Source: Planctomycetota bacterium
GTDB lineage: Bacteria; Planctomycetota; UBA1135
Reading direction: 5' to 3'
Length of the DNA stretch: 64,000 bases
Assembly (NCBI GenBank): GCA_021776795.1
Contig: JAJFFC010000017.1
Coordinates: 62,001-126,000, forward strand
Shown: positions 53,289 through 62,302 of the stretch, one piece after another
Numbering within the stretch: the stretch's first letter is position 1
Layout: each line of letters starts with the position of its first letter
Made by a program: the position numbers and the translations under genes
The notes under the pieces: model-generated
Told to the model about the DNA's origin: nothing
Seen by the model: the letters and a program-made list of their open reading frames with translations, nothing else
Database searches by the model: none

Positions 53289-55328
53289 ATGGCAGAGTTC
53301 GGAATCCTAGATAGGCTGCGCGATTTGTTCGCCAGTCGGCGCTTCATGTGGATCCTCACCATTTCCCTTGCGGTTTTGGTGGCGCTGTACCTCCTATTCG
53401 TCACCCTTTTCTTCAACCCCTTTGAAGCCAAGCTGGTCGATAGTGCGACCATCGTGCCTTCCCAGGTGGATTATTTTGTGCGCTGGCGAGAGGCCGGCAG
53501 CCAGTTTGGAGAGTTCCCCACGCCGGCCATGTGGTCTTCGGTGGAAGACAGCTCGGCCTTCCCTGAGGTGCAATCGAGTGGTGCGCTGACCGCCCTGGGT
53601 GAAAGTTCGGGGCTTGGCGGAGTCCTGGAGCAGCTTGGCACACTTTCCGCCTATCTGCCGATTGGCTTATCGCTGAAAGATGACCTCTTGCAAGAGGTCG
53701 CCGTTGCCGGCAACGGAGCGCTTCGTTTCGATAGTGGATTCGAAGGCATGATCATGTTGCGCGGCTCCTTCAAGGTGAAGGCTGGCGTATCCATGTTGGG
53801 CTTTGGCTTCGTGCGCGACAAGTTGCCGGAAGGCGTGCAGATTGAGGACATCGGTGGCGGCTTGTATCGCTTGCCACAATTTGAAGCCTTTGGTTTCCAA
53901 GATGCCTACCTAGGCCGCGTCAAAGACATGATTTTGCTGTCTTCGCGTCGCGAGTTGATTGATGTCGCCAAAGATCTAGATCAACGCAGTGGCCAAGACT
54001 CTTTGGCGCAGTCGTCGAACTTTCATGACAATGTGATTGCTTGGCTTGGCCCAGGCGAACGTCCATTAGAAGTATTCTTGCGTTGGGATACAGCACAAAA
54101 ACAGTTCGGTACCTTCCCTAATCCGGAATCCGATGGTTTGGTGTCACGCTTCTTGCGGCGCTTCTTCACCACCGACATGCTGCGTTTCGCTGCCGGCTAC
54201 TGGAAGCTCGAAAAAGAAATGGAGCTGCGTTTGTCGGGTGACCTCGACTATGCACTTGGCGATGACTTCCAAAAGTCTTGGCTGGAGGGCTCTCCTGTGG
54301 GGGCGCAACGGCTGAAGGATTATGCCGACATGGTCCCCGCCAGCAGCTTCGCCTTTGCCGCAATTGCGGGTGATCCCGTTGATTTATTGCTAGAGCTTTA
54401 TGACCTCACGCCTGAGGACTTGCGCCAAAGTATGGATCGCGGCGTGGCCGACAGCGGTCAGTATCAGGGCATGGTTTCGCTCCTGCGTGAGATTGGCGGA
54501 ATCTACAAGCCAGGCATGGCGGTGGCTTTGCGGCCCAACACCTATCCTGTGGATGAAGATAGTCCCGAGAACGATGGCGCTCCGGTGCCTTTGTTTGCTG
54601 TCATTGGCAAGGTGCGGAATATGGGTGCCTATGAACGGGTTTACGAGTACTTGCGTGCGAACTGGGCGAACTTCACCGGGCGTAACGGCAACCAATCGGT
54701 GCAAACGGTGACCTTCGGCGGTGGCGCCAAGGGGACGAGTTTTGTTTCCCGCCTGATTCCCGGCACGGGAGAAATCATGGTGCTGCAGATTCCGACCTTA
54801 GAAGTGGTCATCGTGACCAACTCGGCTTTGTTTGCCAACGACATCATCAATGTGGCTTTCTTGGATAAGAAGCAACCGCGTGCCAAGAGGGACAAGCTCT
54901 TGTTGCAGCCGAGCTTCGAAGAAGCGATGGAAAAGAACCGCAATGGCGCTCACTTCTTTCTCTGGGCTTCACCCAAGGCTGCGCGTCCGTGGCTTGAGCC
55001 GCTAAGCATCGGAGATGCTGAACAGGCATTCAAGCTCGAGCGTGAGGCTGCTTGGCGCAGTCGTCGCCCGCAACTCGAAAAGCAATTGCGTCAATCCATG
55101 TTCGAAGGTCGCACCGCGTTGAATCCGGGCGAAGAGGCTCAGCTCCTCGATGCCATCGACGACGCCTTGCTCAAGGAGGACTCTTCGACAAGCACTCGCC
55201 TCAGCGAGTTGGTCGAGATCCAGCGCAAGGGTTGGCTCCCAAGCCAGCTGCTGGAGTCCATGTACTTGGGCTTCCGCGTCAGCCGGCGTAGTGCGGAAAT
55301 GGTGCTTGGCGCTACGGTTGCCGATTAG
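53289..55328 (+). CDS. Membrane-anchored protein of unknown function
   Basis: 679 residues from ATG 53289, not recognised. One N-terminal membrane helix (FMWILTISLAVLVALYLLFVTLFF, about 18-42) is followed by a large extracytoplasmic domain with DUF3352-like features: VDYFVRWREAG, FEAFGFQDAYLGRVKDMILLSSRREL, and MVPASSFAFAAIAGDPVDLLLELY. No catalytic motif is seen. Its TAG stop overlaps the convergent GST stop in TTAG (55325-55328). Confidence 0.72.
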   Translation: MAEFGILDRLRDLFASRRFMWILTISLAVLVALYLLFVTLFFNPFEAKLVDSATIVPSQVDYFVRWREAGSQFGEFPTPAMWSSVEDSSAFPEVQSSGALTALGESSGLGGVLEQLGTLSAYLPIGLSLKDDLLQEVAVAGNGALRFDSGFEGMIMLRGSFKVKAGVSMLGFGFVRDKLPEGVQIEDIGGGLYRLPQFEAFGFQDAYLGRVKDMILLSSRRELIDVAKDLDQRSGQDSLAQSSNFHDNVIAWLGPGERPLEVFLRWDTAQKQFGTFPNPESDGLVSRFLRRFFTTDMLRFAAGYWKLEKEMELRLSGDLDYALGDDFQKSWLEGSPVGAQRLKDYADMVPASSFAFAAIAGDPVDLLLELYDLTPEDLRQSMDRGVADSGQYQGMVSLLREIGGIYKPGMAVALRPNTYPVDEDSPENDGAPVPLFAVIGKVRNMGAYERVYEYLRANWANFTGRNGNQSVQTVTFGGGAKGTSFVSRLIPGTGEIMVLQIPTLEVVIVTNSALFANDIINVAFLDKKQPRAKRDKLLLQPSFEEAMEKNRNGAHFFLWASPKAARPWLEPLSIGDAEQAFKLEREAAWRSRRPQLEKQLRQSMFEGRTALNPGEEAQLLDAIDDALLKEDSSTSTRLSELVEIQRKGWLPSQLLESMYLGFRVSRRSAEMVLGATVAD

Positions 55329-55966
55329 GCTTCCGAGGCATCGGCAGCCCACACCGGGTGCTTGTGCATGATGCCAAGAAACCTTTCCGAGCTTAGAAAG
55401 CTCTCCAGCCATTGCTGCAAGGCTGGCCATGGCTGCGCATCGAACCAGGCCTTGTCGGCAAAGGCAAACTGACGAACGAATGGGGCTAGGGCAGCGTCTG
55501 CGAAGGTGAAACGGTCGCCCAATAAATAAGGCCCTGAGTGCAGGCATTGGTCGAGGTCGCTCAAAATCACGCAAGCGGCCGCGCGATGCGCCATCGGGTC
55601 GACATCGTCATAGCGCGTGGCGTATTTATAGCGATCCAAGTGCCTCTTGAAGTCGCCATCGTTGCGGGCGAGCAGAGCATCGGTTTTGGCTCGCTCTTTC
55701 TCAGTCGTGGGCAGCCAATCTTCCGGGTCATGCTGCGCGAGTGCCCAGCGCATGACATCGATGCTTTCTTCAAGGACAGTGCCATCGGTAAGGACGAGAA
55801 CTGGAACCGTAGCCTTGGGCGAGACTGCAATCAGCTCCTCAGGTCGTTGCTTGAGGTCGACTTCGCGGTGCTCCAACTCTTGTCCGCTCACCGCCAAGGC
55901 CATGCGTGCGCGCATGGCGTAAGGGCAGCGGCGAAAGCTGTACAGAATGGGCAGGGCTTGGCTCAT
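55325..55966 (-). CDS. Glutathione S-transferase family protein
   Basis: 213 residues with an N-terminal thioredoxin-fold domain ([18 protein letters not shown], cysteine in RCPYAM; cis-proline [17 protein letters not shown] for the glutathione-type site) and a helical C-terminal domain. ATG 55966 overlaps the trhO stop as ATGA. It probably conjugates or reduces a glutathione-like thiol substrate; the thiol is not known. Confidence 0.88.
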   Translation of the reverse strand: MSQALPILYSFRRCPYAMRARMALAVSGQELEHREVDLKQRPEELIAVSPKATVPVLVLTDGTVLEESIDVMRWALAQHDPEDWLPTTEKERAKTDALLARNDGDFKRHLDRYKYATRYDDVDPMAHRAAACVILSDLDQCLHSGPYLLGDRFTFADAALAPFVRQFAFADKAWFDAQPWPALQQWLESFLSSERFLGIMHKHPVWAADASEA

Positions 55967-56874
55967 CCGTCAGCGAGGTGCTGGGACCCACGCGCTTGCG
56001 CAAGTTCCATTTGGCGTTGGCGCTCGGCGAAGCCCGCCTTTTGCTCCGAAGTCGTTTTGTCATGACAATGCACGCAGCTCACTCCTTCGACAAACTCCGA
56101 AGCCTCGCGGTCTTCCGCGGAAATGGGGAAGCGGCACGCGCGGCACAGCCCATAACTTCCTTCTTTGAGGCCATGGCCGACGGCAACGCGTTCGTCAAAA
56201 ACGAAGCACTCGCCTTTCCAAAGACTTTCTGCCTGTGGAATCTGCTCGAGGTATTTCAAAATACCGCCCTTGAGGTGGTACACCTCTTCCACACCTTCCC
56301 CTTTCAAGAAGGCGGTCGATTTCTCGCAGCGAATTCCACCGGTGCAGAACATCGCGACCTTGGCCTTCTTCTGCGCTTCCTTCTGCGCACGAATCCATTC
56401 GGGGAACTCGCGAAAGCTTTGGATTTGCGGATCGACCGCGCCACGAAAGCTGCCGATGGCCACTTCGTAATCATTGCGTGTGTCCACCACCCAAACGTCT
56501 TCATCTTCTAAGAGAGCGTTCCAGTTTTTAGGCTCGACATAGGTGCCGACCACTCGATTGGGGTCTATGCCCTCCACGCCCATGGTCACAATCTCTTTCT
56601 TCAGGCGCACTTTCATGCGATGGAACGGTGCTTGGCTGGCATGGGAAAACTTCACTTCCAACTCGGCCAAGCGTTCTTCCGTGCGCAAGGAGGCAATCAC
56701 CGCCTGAATGCCCGACTCCGATCCCGCAATCGTGCCGTTAATGCCTTCGCTCGCGAGTAACAACGTGCCACAAACACCTTGCTCACGACATAAATCTAGC
56801 AAGGGCGCGCGCAAATCGCGGTAGTCTGGCAACGCAACGAAGCGGTACAAAGCGGCGACGAGGAAATCGGCCAT
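55963..56874 (-). CDS. trhO: Rhodanese-domain tRNA uridine(34) hydroxylase (TrhO)
   Basis: 303 residues. TrhO proteins hydroxylate U34 of certain tRNAs. The N-terminal domain ([31 protein letters not shown]) precedes a rhodanese domain with [21 protein letters not shown] and the active cysteine in [18 protein letters not shown]-terminal CRACRFP...CVHCHD zinc-type pair completes the family pattern. A TAAAAT box lies 6 bases before ATG 56874 without a ribosome site. Confidence 0.93.
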   Translation of the reverse strand: MADFLVAALYRFVALPDYRDLRAPLLDLCREQGVCGTLLLASEGINGTIAGSESGIQAVIASLRTEERLAELEVKFSHASQAPFHRMKVRLKKEIVTMGVEGIDPNRVVGTYVEPKNWNALLEDEDVWVVDTRNDYEVAIGSFRGAVDPQIQSFREFPEWIRAQKEAQKKAKVAMFCTGGIRCEKSTAFLKGEGVEEVYHLKGGILKYLEQIPQAESLWKGECFVFDERVAVGHGLKEGSYGLCRACRFPISAEDREASEFVEGVSCVHCHDKTTSEQKAGFAERQRQMELAQARGSQHLADG

Positions 56875-56880
56875 CGCAGT

Positions 56881-56886
56881 ATTTTA
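56881..56886 (-). promoter_or_regulatory. Candidate -10 box (TAAAAT) for trhO
   Basis: TAAAAT on the minus strand, exactly 6 bases before ATG 56874. It shares a 38-base divergent gap with the next gene's box. Confidence 0.5.
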
Positions 56887-56899
56887 CCGACGTCTTCGC

Positions 56900-56905
56900 T
56901 ATCAT
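56900..56905 (+). promoter_or_regulatory. Candidate -10 box (TATCAT) for the ATP-grasp gene
   Basis: TATCAT 7 bases before GTG 56913, no Shine-Dalgarno sequence between. It would give a leaderless message. Confidence 0.45.
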
Positions 56906-56912
56906 CGTTGCT

Positions 56913-57956
56913 GTGCGCATTTGTCTTCTGACCAATCAAGACCTAGATGGTGTCGAAGGTGGCATGGCAGAAGGGGATTGGCCCTGCGATCCACGGCCAT
57001 ACCTCCCCGATGACGACTGGACGTTGCAACCACTATTTGACAGCCGAACCTCGGTCAAGATTGTGGAATCGCGCATTGCCGAGGATTTCGACCTCTACTT
57101 CAACCTCACCGATGGCGCCTCGGGCGAGTTTGACCCCGGCATCGAGGTAGTCAAGACCTTGGAGAAGCATGGCGTGCCCTTCACCGGCGCGAATGCCGCC
57201 TTCTTTGAGCCCACTCGCGCCAAAATGAAGGCTGCATGTCGCAGGCTCGGCATTGCCACGCCGAAGGGAGTTACGGTGAAAAGCGAAGAGGACATCGAGA
57301 AAGCTTTAGCGCGGCTGAAGTTTCCCATGTTCGTGAAGCACCACAACAGCTATGCCAGTGTAGATCTGAGTCGGCATTCCAAGGTGGTGTCCCCTGAGGG
57401 CTTGCGTCGGCAAGTCATAAAAATTCTTTCTCGCCACAAAGCTGCTCTGGTCGAAGAGTTCATTGAAGGCGAAGAATGCACTGTGTTGATTGCGGAGAAT
57501 CCACAGAATCAGAACAAACCGGTGGTGTACACGCCGGTGCAATTTCACTTCCCCAATGGCGATACCTTCAAGCACGAAGACTTGAAGTGGTTTGACTACG
57601 AAGGTTTGCGCGCCATCCCGGTGAAAGACCCAAAACTTCGCGCCCGCCTAATCGACGAATCCGCGCGCTTCTTCCTAGAGTTGGGTGGGGTGAGCTATGG
57701 TCGCTCCGATATTCGCGTCGCCGAAGATGGCACCACCTATATGCTGGAAATGAATTCGAACTGCGGTCTGTTCTACCCCAAGAAAGATTACAGCAGTGCC
57801 GACTTCTGCTTATCCATGGATCCCGCCGGCCACGCCGGTTTCGTCGAACAATTGGTGATTGCCGCCTTTTCCCGTGCAGGCAAGCGTCTGCCCAGAGGTT
57901 GGCGGGCAGCCTTGGAGCAACGCCGCAAGCAACGATTGGCTGCCGCCTCGGGCTAA
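56913..57956 (+). CDS. ATP-grasp ligase, D-alanine--D-alanine ligase-like
   Basis: 347 residues. ATP-grasp features: LKFPMFVKHHNSYASVDLS, ALVEEFIEGEECTVLIAE, and the metal-binding TYMLEMNSNCGLFYPKKDY. The N-terminal part (MRICLLTNQDLDGVEGGM, FDLYFNLTDGASGEFDPGIEVVKTLEKHGVPFTGANAAFFE split over residues 50-90) resembles D-Ala-D-Ala ligase. It lacks the peptidoglycan gene neighbours of Ddl, so a different substrate is possible. Its TAA stop overlaps the convergent methyltransferase stop in CTAA. Confidence 0.82.
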   Translation: MRICLLTNQDLDGVEGGMAEGDWPCDPRPYLPDDDWTLQPLFDSRTSVKIVESRIAEDFDLYFNLTDGASGEFDPGIEVVKTLEKHGVPFTGANAAFFEPTRAKMKAACRRLGIATPKGVTVKSEEDIEKALARLKFPMFVKHHNSYASVDLSRHSKVVSPEGLRRQVIKILSRHKAALVEEFIEGEECTVLIAENPQNQNKPVVYTPVQFHFPNGDTFKHEDLKWFDYEGLRAIPVKDPKLRARLIDESARFFLELGGVSYGRSDIRVAEDGTTYMLEMNSNCGLFYPKKDYSSADFCLSMDPAGHAGFVEQLVIAAFSRAGKRLPRGWRAALEQRRKQRLAAASG

Positions 57957-58744
57957 AGCGAGTGCCGGGCTAAGGTGAGATCAAGCCGATGCGGAAGCTC
58001 GAGGAACTCGCCCGGAAACTCTTGCGCGAGCAAAGCCATCAATTCCTGATCAAAGGCTTGCACCTGGGCGGCATCTAAGCTTGCCGCAATGCCGACGCTA
58101 GCGCGGATGCGTCCACGCCAATCTTCGGGGCGAAAGGGCTGCGCCACAATTTCATGCACGCGTTCACAAGAGGTCAATCCGGCACTTCGTAAGTCTTCGG
58201 CGGCTTGGGGGTGAAAGCCATCGCCGCCACCCAGTTGCCATTGTGGATTGTGCTTCAGAATCAGGGCTTCGGTCGCCGCAGCGAGAGACCCTGGGGCAGG
58301 GAGCCAATCGTAATGAGCCACCACCACGAGACCTCCCGGCCGCAAGCAGCGGCGGATTTCCGCACAAGCTTGGGGCGCATCGAACCAGTGCCAACATTGC
58401 CCTGCAGAGATTAGATCAAAAGACTGGTCGGCGAAGGGCAGGGCCTCGGCCGTGCCTGGAATCCACTCCATCTGGAGGCCCTCATTCTTGGCGATGGCCG
58501 CGGCAGATTTGAGCATGCGTACGTCGGGATCTAACCCGGTGACTTGATAGCCCTGTCGCGCCCACCATCGTGCCAGGGTGCCGGTTCCGGTACCCAGATC
58601 CAAGGCATCGGCGGGAGCTTTGGGCAAAACGGTGCGCTCCTCAAGCAGCTCCATGAGCCGAGGAGGAAAGCCAGGTCGATGGCGCGCATAATCCTTGGCA
58701 GCGGCTCCGAAGTTGCGCTGGATGGGGTTTGAGGGCGAGGGCAT
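57953..58744 (-). CDS. Class I SAM-dependent methyltransferase
   Basis: 263 residues. Motif I is ALDLGTGTGTLARWWARQGYQVTGLDPD, followed by the aspartate-rich FDLISAGQCWHWFDAPQA and LRPGGLVVVAHYDWL. The plan fits the methyltransferase type-11/UbiE-like group; the methyl acceptor cannot be told. The start is ATG 58744, 6 bases after a TATTCT box; no ribosome site is visible. Confidence 0.85.
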   Translation of the reverse strand: MPSPSNPIQRNFGAAAKDYARHRPGFPPRLMELLEERTVLPKAPADALDLGTGTGTLARWWARQGYQVTGLDPDVRMLKSAAAIAKNEGLQMEWIPGTAEALPFADQSFDLISAGQCWHWFDAPQACAEIRRCLRPGGLVVVAHYDWLPAPGSLAAATEALILKHNPQWQLGGGDGFHPQAAEDLRSAGLTSCERVHEIVAQPFRPEDWRGRIRASVGIAASLDAAQVQAFDQELMALLAQEFPGEFLELPHRLDLTLARHSL

Positions 58745-58750
58745 GAGCGC

Positions 58751-58756
58751 AGAATA
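58751..58756 (-). promoter_or_regulatory. Candidate -10 box (TATTCT) for the methyltransferase gene
   Basis: TATTCT on the minus strand, 6 bases before ATG 58744, within the gap to tRNA-Leu. Confidence 0.45.
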
Positions 58757-58760
58757 GGGC

Positions 58761-58788
58761 TAGACGGATGGCGCAGCGCGGCTAGAAT
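58761..58788 (+). promoter_or_regulatory. Candidate promoter of tRNA-Leu
   Basis: TAGAAT (58783-58788) matches the -10 hexamer at five of six positions and lies 15 bases before the mature tRNA. TAGACG (58761-58766) is a partial -35 (4 of 6) at a 16-base spacing. Confidence 0.45.
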
Positions 58789-58803
58789 TTGCCTCCCAAC
58801 CCA

Positions 58804-58892
58804 GCCGGGATGGCGGAATTGGCAGACGCGCATGGTTGAGGGCCATGTTGGGATAATACCCAGTGCAGGTTCGACCCCTGTTCCCGGCACCA
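58804..58892 (+). tRNA. tRNA-Leu, anticodon GAG
   Basis: An 89-base cloverleaf with encoded CCA. The acceptor arm GCCGGGA (58804-58810) pairs with TCCCGGC (58882-58888); the anticodon arm CATGG-TTGAGGG-CCATG gives anticodon GAG (decoding CUC and CUU). A long variable arm (TGGG-ATAATA-CCCA) is the class II sign of tRNA-Leu. The T arm has GTTCGACC. A hairpin terminator follows. Confidence 0.97.
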
Positions 58893-58932
58893 AAGCAAGG
58901 GCCACTCTTTCGAGGGTGGCCTGATTGCTTTT
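58893..58932 (+). terminator. Terminator after tRNA-Leu
   Basis: AAGCAA (58893-58898) pairs with TTGCTT (58925-58930) and the inner GGCCAC pairs with GTGGCC, followed by TT. It lies directly after the tRNA CCA end. Confidence 0.75.
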
Positions 58933-58972
58933 CTGGGGCGACCTAATGCCGCGAGCAACCCTCTGCGGGGCC

Positions 58973-58978
58973 TAAAAT
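58973..58978 (+). promoter_or_regulatory. Candidate -10 box (TAAAAT) of the cysteine synthase gene
   Basis: TAAAAT 6 bases before ATG 58985 with no ribosome site between them; leaderless start is likely. Confidence 0.5.
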
Positions 58979-58984
58979 TCTCGC

Positions 58985-60040
58985 ATGATGGCTTCTCTCG
59001 ATCGACCCGAGCTTCAGGGGCTTGCCCAGCTGAGCAAGCTGGTGGGCAACACCAGTCTGTTGGCGATTCACGCCCGAGTTCGTGGGCAAGAGGTCACGGT
59101 TTATGCCAAGTACGAGTCGGCCAACTTTAGTGGCAGTATCAAGGACCGCATGGCGCTGCATATTTTGGGGCGAGCCCTGGAACAGGGACAACTGAAGCCC
59201 GGCGACACGATCGTGGAGGCGACCAGTGGCAACACCGGGATCGCCTTTGCCGCTCTGGGTCGTGCCTTGGGCCACCCGGTCACGATCATGATGCCGGATT
59301 GGATGAGCCGCGAACGCGTCTCGATTATCCAGAGCTTTGGCGCCACCGTGGTTCCGGTTTCGGCGGCGGAAGGTGGCTTTGTGGGCAGCATTCAACGCGC
59401 CGAAGAAATGGCGCAAGAACGCGACGATGTGTTCCTGCCCTCTCAGTTTGCCAACCAAGCCAACGTGGCGGCGCACGCGACCACCACCGGGCCCGAAATT
59501 TTGGCCCAGCTCGCCACGATTGGGCGTGCGCCTACGGCATTCGTTGCCGGAGTGGGCACCGGCGGCACCGTGATGGGAGTAGCGGAAGCCTTCCGAGCCG
59601 CAGGGTGCAGCGCCACCATCCACCCTTTGGAGCCGAGTAACTCGCCCACCCTGCGTACCGGGAGCAAAGTCGGCAAGCACCGGATCCAAGGCGTTTCCGA
59701 TGAGTTCATTCCAGCGATTGTAGATCTGGACACGCTTGATGAAATCATTGACGTGCATGATGGAGATGCCATTTGCATGGCGCAGCAGCTTGCCCAACAA
59801 GCTGGCCTTGCTGTGGGGATTTCGAGCGGCGCCAATTTCCTTGGTGCGTTACAGTTAGCCATGGCTCAGGGACCGGATTCCGTCGTGACCACGGTCTTCT
59901 CCGACTGCAATAAAAAGTACTTGTCGACGGATTACGTGAGCGATGAGCCCACGCTTCCCGACGACTTGACCCCTGAAGTCACCATCGATTCCTTCGACGT
60001 CCTCCAACCTGCCTGCCTCGAATGCCCAAGCCGCGCTTAA
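58985..60040 (+). CDS. Cysteine synthase (PLP-dependent O-acetylserine sulfhydrylase family)
   Basis: 351 residues. PLP lysine in NFSGSIKDRMALHIL, substrate loop EATSGNTGIAFAALG, glycine loop GVGTGGTVMGVAE. The enzyme makes L-cysteine from O-acetylserine and sulfide, or a close relative such as cystathionine beta-synthase-type activity. The C-terminus is longer than CysK and ends with two cysteines (PACLECPSRA). The 3' end overlaps the next gene by 19 bases. Confidence 0.9.
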   Translation: MMASLDRPELQGLAQLSKLVGNTSLLAIHARVRGQEVTVYAKYESANFSGSIKDRMALHILGRALEQGQLKPGDTIVEATSGNTGIAFAALGRALGHPVTIMMPDWMSRERVSIIQSFGATVVPVSAAEGGFVGSIQRAEEMAQERDDVFLPSQFANQANVAAHATTTGPEILAQLATIGRAPTAFVAGVGTGGTVMGVAEAFRAAGCSATIHPLEPSNSPTLRTGSKVGKHRIQGVSDEFIPAIVDLDTLDEIIDVHDGDAICMAQQLAQQAGLAVGISSGANFLGALQLAMAQGPDSVVTTVFSDCNKKYLSTDYVSDEPTLPDDLTPEVTIDSFDVLQPACLECPSRA

Positions 60041-60861
60041 GTCTTCAAACGACCACCTTGTGGGAGTACCCTTCGCAACATTACGGCAACGAGGAGCAAG
60101 GAAGCTCGTCTTACCGTGGCGCCACTCCGAGCTATGTGATTTGGAATTTGCTTGAGCGCTACACCAAGCCGAAAGACCTGGTGATTGACCCGATGTGCGG
60201 TAGTGGTACCACCCTCGATGTCGCGCGCGATTTGGGTCGCCGCGGCTTAGGCTACGATTTGCAGCCGCAACGCGAGGACGTCTTCCGCGCCGATGCCCGC
60301 CACCTTCCCTTAGAAGATGGCAAGGCAGACTTCGTCTTTGTTGATCCGCCCTATGGCGACAACCTCAAGTACTCGGGGCAAGAAAATTGCATCGGCGAGT
60401 TGCCGGCAACCGACCCGGCCTACTTTGAAGCCATGGACATGGTGTTCCAGGAGATCGATCGCGTGCTGCGCCCCGACCGTTATCTTGCGATTTATGTTTG
60501 CGACATTTGGAAGCGCAATGCCTTTGTGCCGCTTGGCGTCCACCTTTCCGCCATGTTGATGAGCCGCTTCTTGCCGGTCGACCATGTCACGGTGGTGCGC
60601 GGCAATAAAGATTTGGACAAGGGCAACTATCACAAGGCGGCCGAAGAATCGAACTTCTTCCTGCGCGGGTATAACCACTTGCTCATTTTTAAGAAGCCTT
60701 CCGAAGAGCAGGCACGCGAAGCCCGTCGCGAGGAAGAGCGTGCGCAACAGCCGCAGCGTTCGCAAAAGCCCGCAAAGGAGAAAAACCGTAACGCAGGATC
60801 ACGCCCGCGGCGCAAGAAGCCAAATCGTTCGGGGTCTACAACTCGTCGGCCGCGGCACTAA
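60022..60861 (+). CDS. DNA/RNA amino-methyltransferase-like protein (DPPY motif)
   Basis: 279 residues. SAM motif LVIDPMCGSGTTLDVARDLG precedes the catalytic-type FVFVDPPYGDN, the order seen in the N6-adenine/N4-cytosine family. There is no clear target-recognition domain and no restriction partner nearby. The C-terminus is a long lysine/arginine/glutamine-rich tail (from about residue 230). It could methylate DNA or an RNA; the family name should be kept general. The last 26 bases overlap the convergent SEL1 gene. Confidence 0.8.
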   Translation: MPKPRLSLQTTTLWEYPSQHYGNEEQGSSSYRGATPSYVIWNLLERYTKPKDLVIDPMCGSGTTLDVARDLGRRGLGYDLQPQREDVFRADARHLPLEDGKADFVFVDPPYGDNLKYSGQENCIGELPATDPAYFEAMDMVFQEIDRVLRPDRYLAIYVCDIWKRNAFVPLGVHLSAMLMSRFLPVDHVTVVRGNKDLDKGNYHKAAEESNFFLRGYNHLLIFKKPSEEQAREARREEERAQQPQRSQKPAKEKNRNAGSRPRRKKPNRSGSTTRRPRH

Positions 60862-61354
60862 AGCCGTTGTCGAGTGCTTGTTGTAGATAGCTCGTTGCCT
60901 TTGCGGCATCTTCAGGCACTTCGAGCCCGTACTTGTAGGCAATGCCTAGAGTGAAGGCAGCTTCGGCATGGCCAGCAGCAGCGGCCTCTTCGAGCATGGC
61001 GCGGCCAGCCTCGGCATCTTTGGCGTAGCCAGCGATGCCATGCAGGCGGTATTTACCGAGCAGAAACTTGCCTTCAAGTGCGCCACCTTCAGCAGCCTGC
61101 TCCAGCCACTTCTTGAAGTCGGCAGTGCCTTGACCGGCACGACGAGAAAGTTCGAGCGCCGCATCGGCGGCCATGGCCGTGCCCTCTTGCGCGAGCTCTT
61201 GTAGTTTTTCGACCGACTGTTGCTGCATCGAGAGCAGTTGATCGCTGCCCTTCTCGACGGCCTTGACCAGGTCTTCCTTGCTGGAGTCACTGCATGCAGG
61301 CAGGAACAAGGCAAGCGAGATCAGAAGAGGCACAGCGTAGGGGCGAAGGCTCAT
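60836..61354 (-). CDS. SEL1-repeat lipoprotein
   Basis: 172 residues. Lipoprotein signal ALFLPACSDSS (lipobox LPAC), followed by SEL1-type helical repeats (ADFKKWLEQAAEGGALEGKFLLGKYRL and GRAMLEEAAAAGHAEAAFTLGIAYKYG). Such repeats mediate protein contacts at the membrane or surface. TAAACT 6 bases before ATG 61354 is a candidate -10 box. Function in this place unknown. Confidence 0.84.
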   Translation of the reverse strand: MSLRPYAVPLLISLALFLPACSDSSKEDLVKAVEKGSDQLLSMQQQSVEKLQELAQEGTAMAADAALELSRRAGQGTADFKKWLEQAAEGGALEGKFLLGKYRLHGIAGYAKDAEAGRAMLEEAAAAGHAEAAFTLGIAYKYGLEVPEDAAKATSYLQQALDNGFSAAADEL

Positions 61355-61360
61355 GGCGAG

Positions 61361-61366
61361 AGTTTA
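61361..61366 (-). promoter_or_regulatory. Candidate -10 box (TAAACT) for the SEL1 lipoprotein gene
   Basis: TAAACT on the minus strand, 6 bases before ATG 61354, touching the stop of the upstream hydrolase gene. Confidence 0.4.
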
Positions 61367-62296
61367 GCGCTCCGGTGGGGGAGATTGTTCTGCCACACGA
61401 AAGCGCGTGAGCAAGGGCCAATGGTCAGAACCAATGTCCGGGCCTTTGTCGCAAGCCACCACCTCTAGCTGTTCGGAAACCAAGACATGGTCAATCTGAA
61501 TGCCAAATAATGGCCTCGCCACCGGCCAAGTGTTGGTCCAGGAAGTTCGTGCAGGGTGCAGATTCGTTTGTGCTTTGAACTCATTCAGCACCTTGGACCA
61601 TGGTGTGGTGTTCATGTCGCCAGCCACCAGCACCGGAAGCTCATTAGCCACAACCAATTCGCCGATGGCTTGAAGTTGGCGGTTGCGAGAGTTCACCATG
61701 GCGCGATTCGTGGGTGGCAGGGGATGAACCGCAAACAGCGCAAAGGCTTGCTCGCCCTGGAAGGTGGCAAGGATGCTGGGAATCTCGACTTCGCCAATCC
61801 AATCAGATTTGGCTTCCATAGGAATCCGACTCCATAGAGAAATTCCGAAGTTGTCGCTGCGCGGATGGTCTTCACGATAGGGAAATTGTCCATGCAAGGG
61901 CGCCAACTTTTTGAGCCAAGTGGTATTGACCTCGAGCAAGATCAAGAGGTCAGGGTTTTCCTGTCGAACCCAATCGAGTAGGGCTTGAGCATCGGGATTG
62001 GAAGTCAGGACATTCGCGGAAATCAGTTTGATGTCTCCGCTTTGTTCGACGACATACTCCGGCCCTCGCAGGGATAAATCAATCAGGCCAATCTGAGCAG
62101 CGCCAAGAAGGACGAATGCCGTTGCCCAGCGCCATTGTTTGCGCAGCGCAAAAAGGATGGCGAATACCCCGCTGCAAACTGCAATCTGCGCCAAGAAGTG
62201 TCGGAAATACTCCAGCCACCAAGGGCCGATCGGAGCCAGGACAAAAGCGCCCACAAGGACTAATGCCCATGCCATCCACTTGATGATGTCCTTCAT
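61364..62296 (-). CDS. Endonuclease/exonuclease/phosphatase-family protein with N-terminal membrane helices
   Basis: 310 residues. About three N-terminal membrane helices (first 85 residues) precede an EEP domain with the metal glutamate in LLILLEVNTTW, the VAGDMNTTPWSKV motif and IDHVLVS and GSDHWPLL. This plan (membrane part plus EEP) is common for proteins of unknown substrate. TACACT 6 bases before ATG 62296 is a candidate -10 box. The groL terminator lies just upstream. Confidence 0.85.
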   Translation of the reverse strand: MKDIIKWMAWALVLVGAFVLAPIGPWWLEYFRHFLAQIAVCSGVFAILFALRKQWRWATAFVLLGAAQIGLIDLSLRGPEYVVEQSGDIKLISANVLTSNPDAQALLDWVRQENPDLLILLEVNTTWLKKLAPLHGQFPYREDHPRSDNFGISLWSRIPMEAKSDWIGEVEIPSILATFQGEQAFALFAVHPLPPTNRAMVNSRNRQLQAIGELVVANELPVLVAGDMNTTPWSKVLNEFKAQTNLHPARTSWTNTWPVARPLFGIQIDHVLVSEQLEVVACDKGPDIGSDHWPLLTRFRVAEQSPPPER

Positions 62297-62302
62297 TTCA
62301 GA

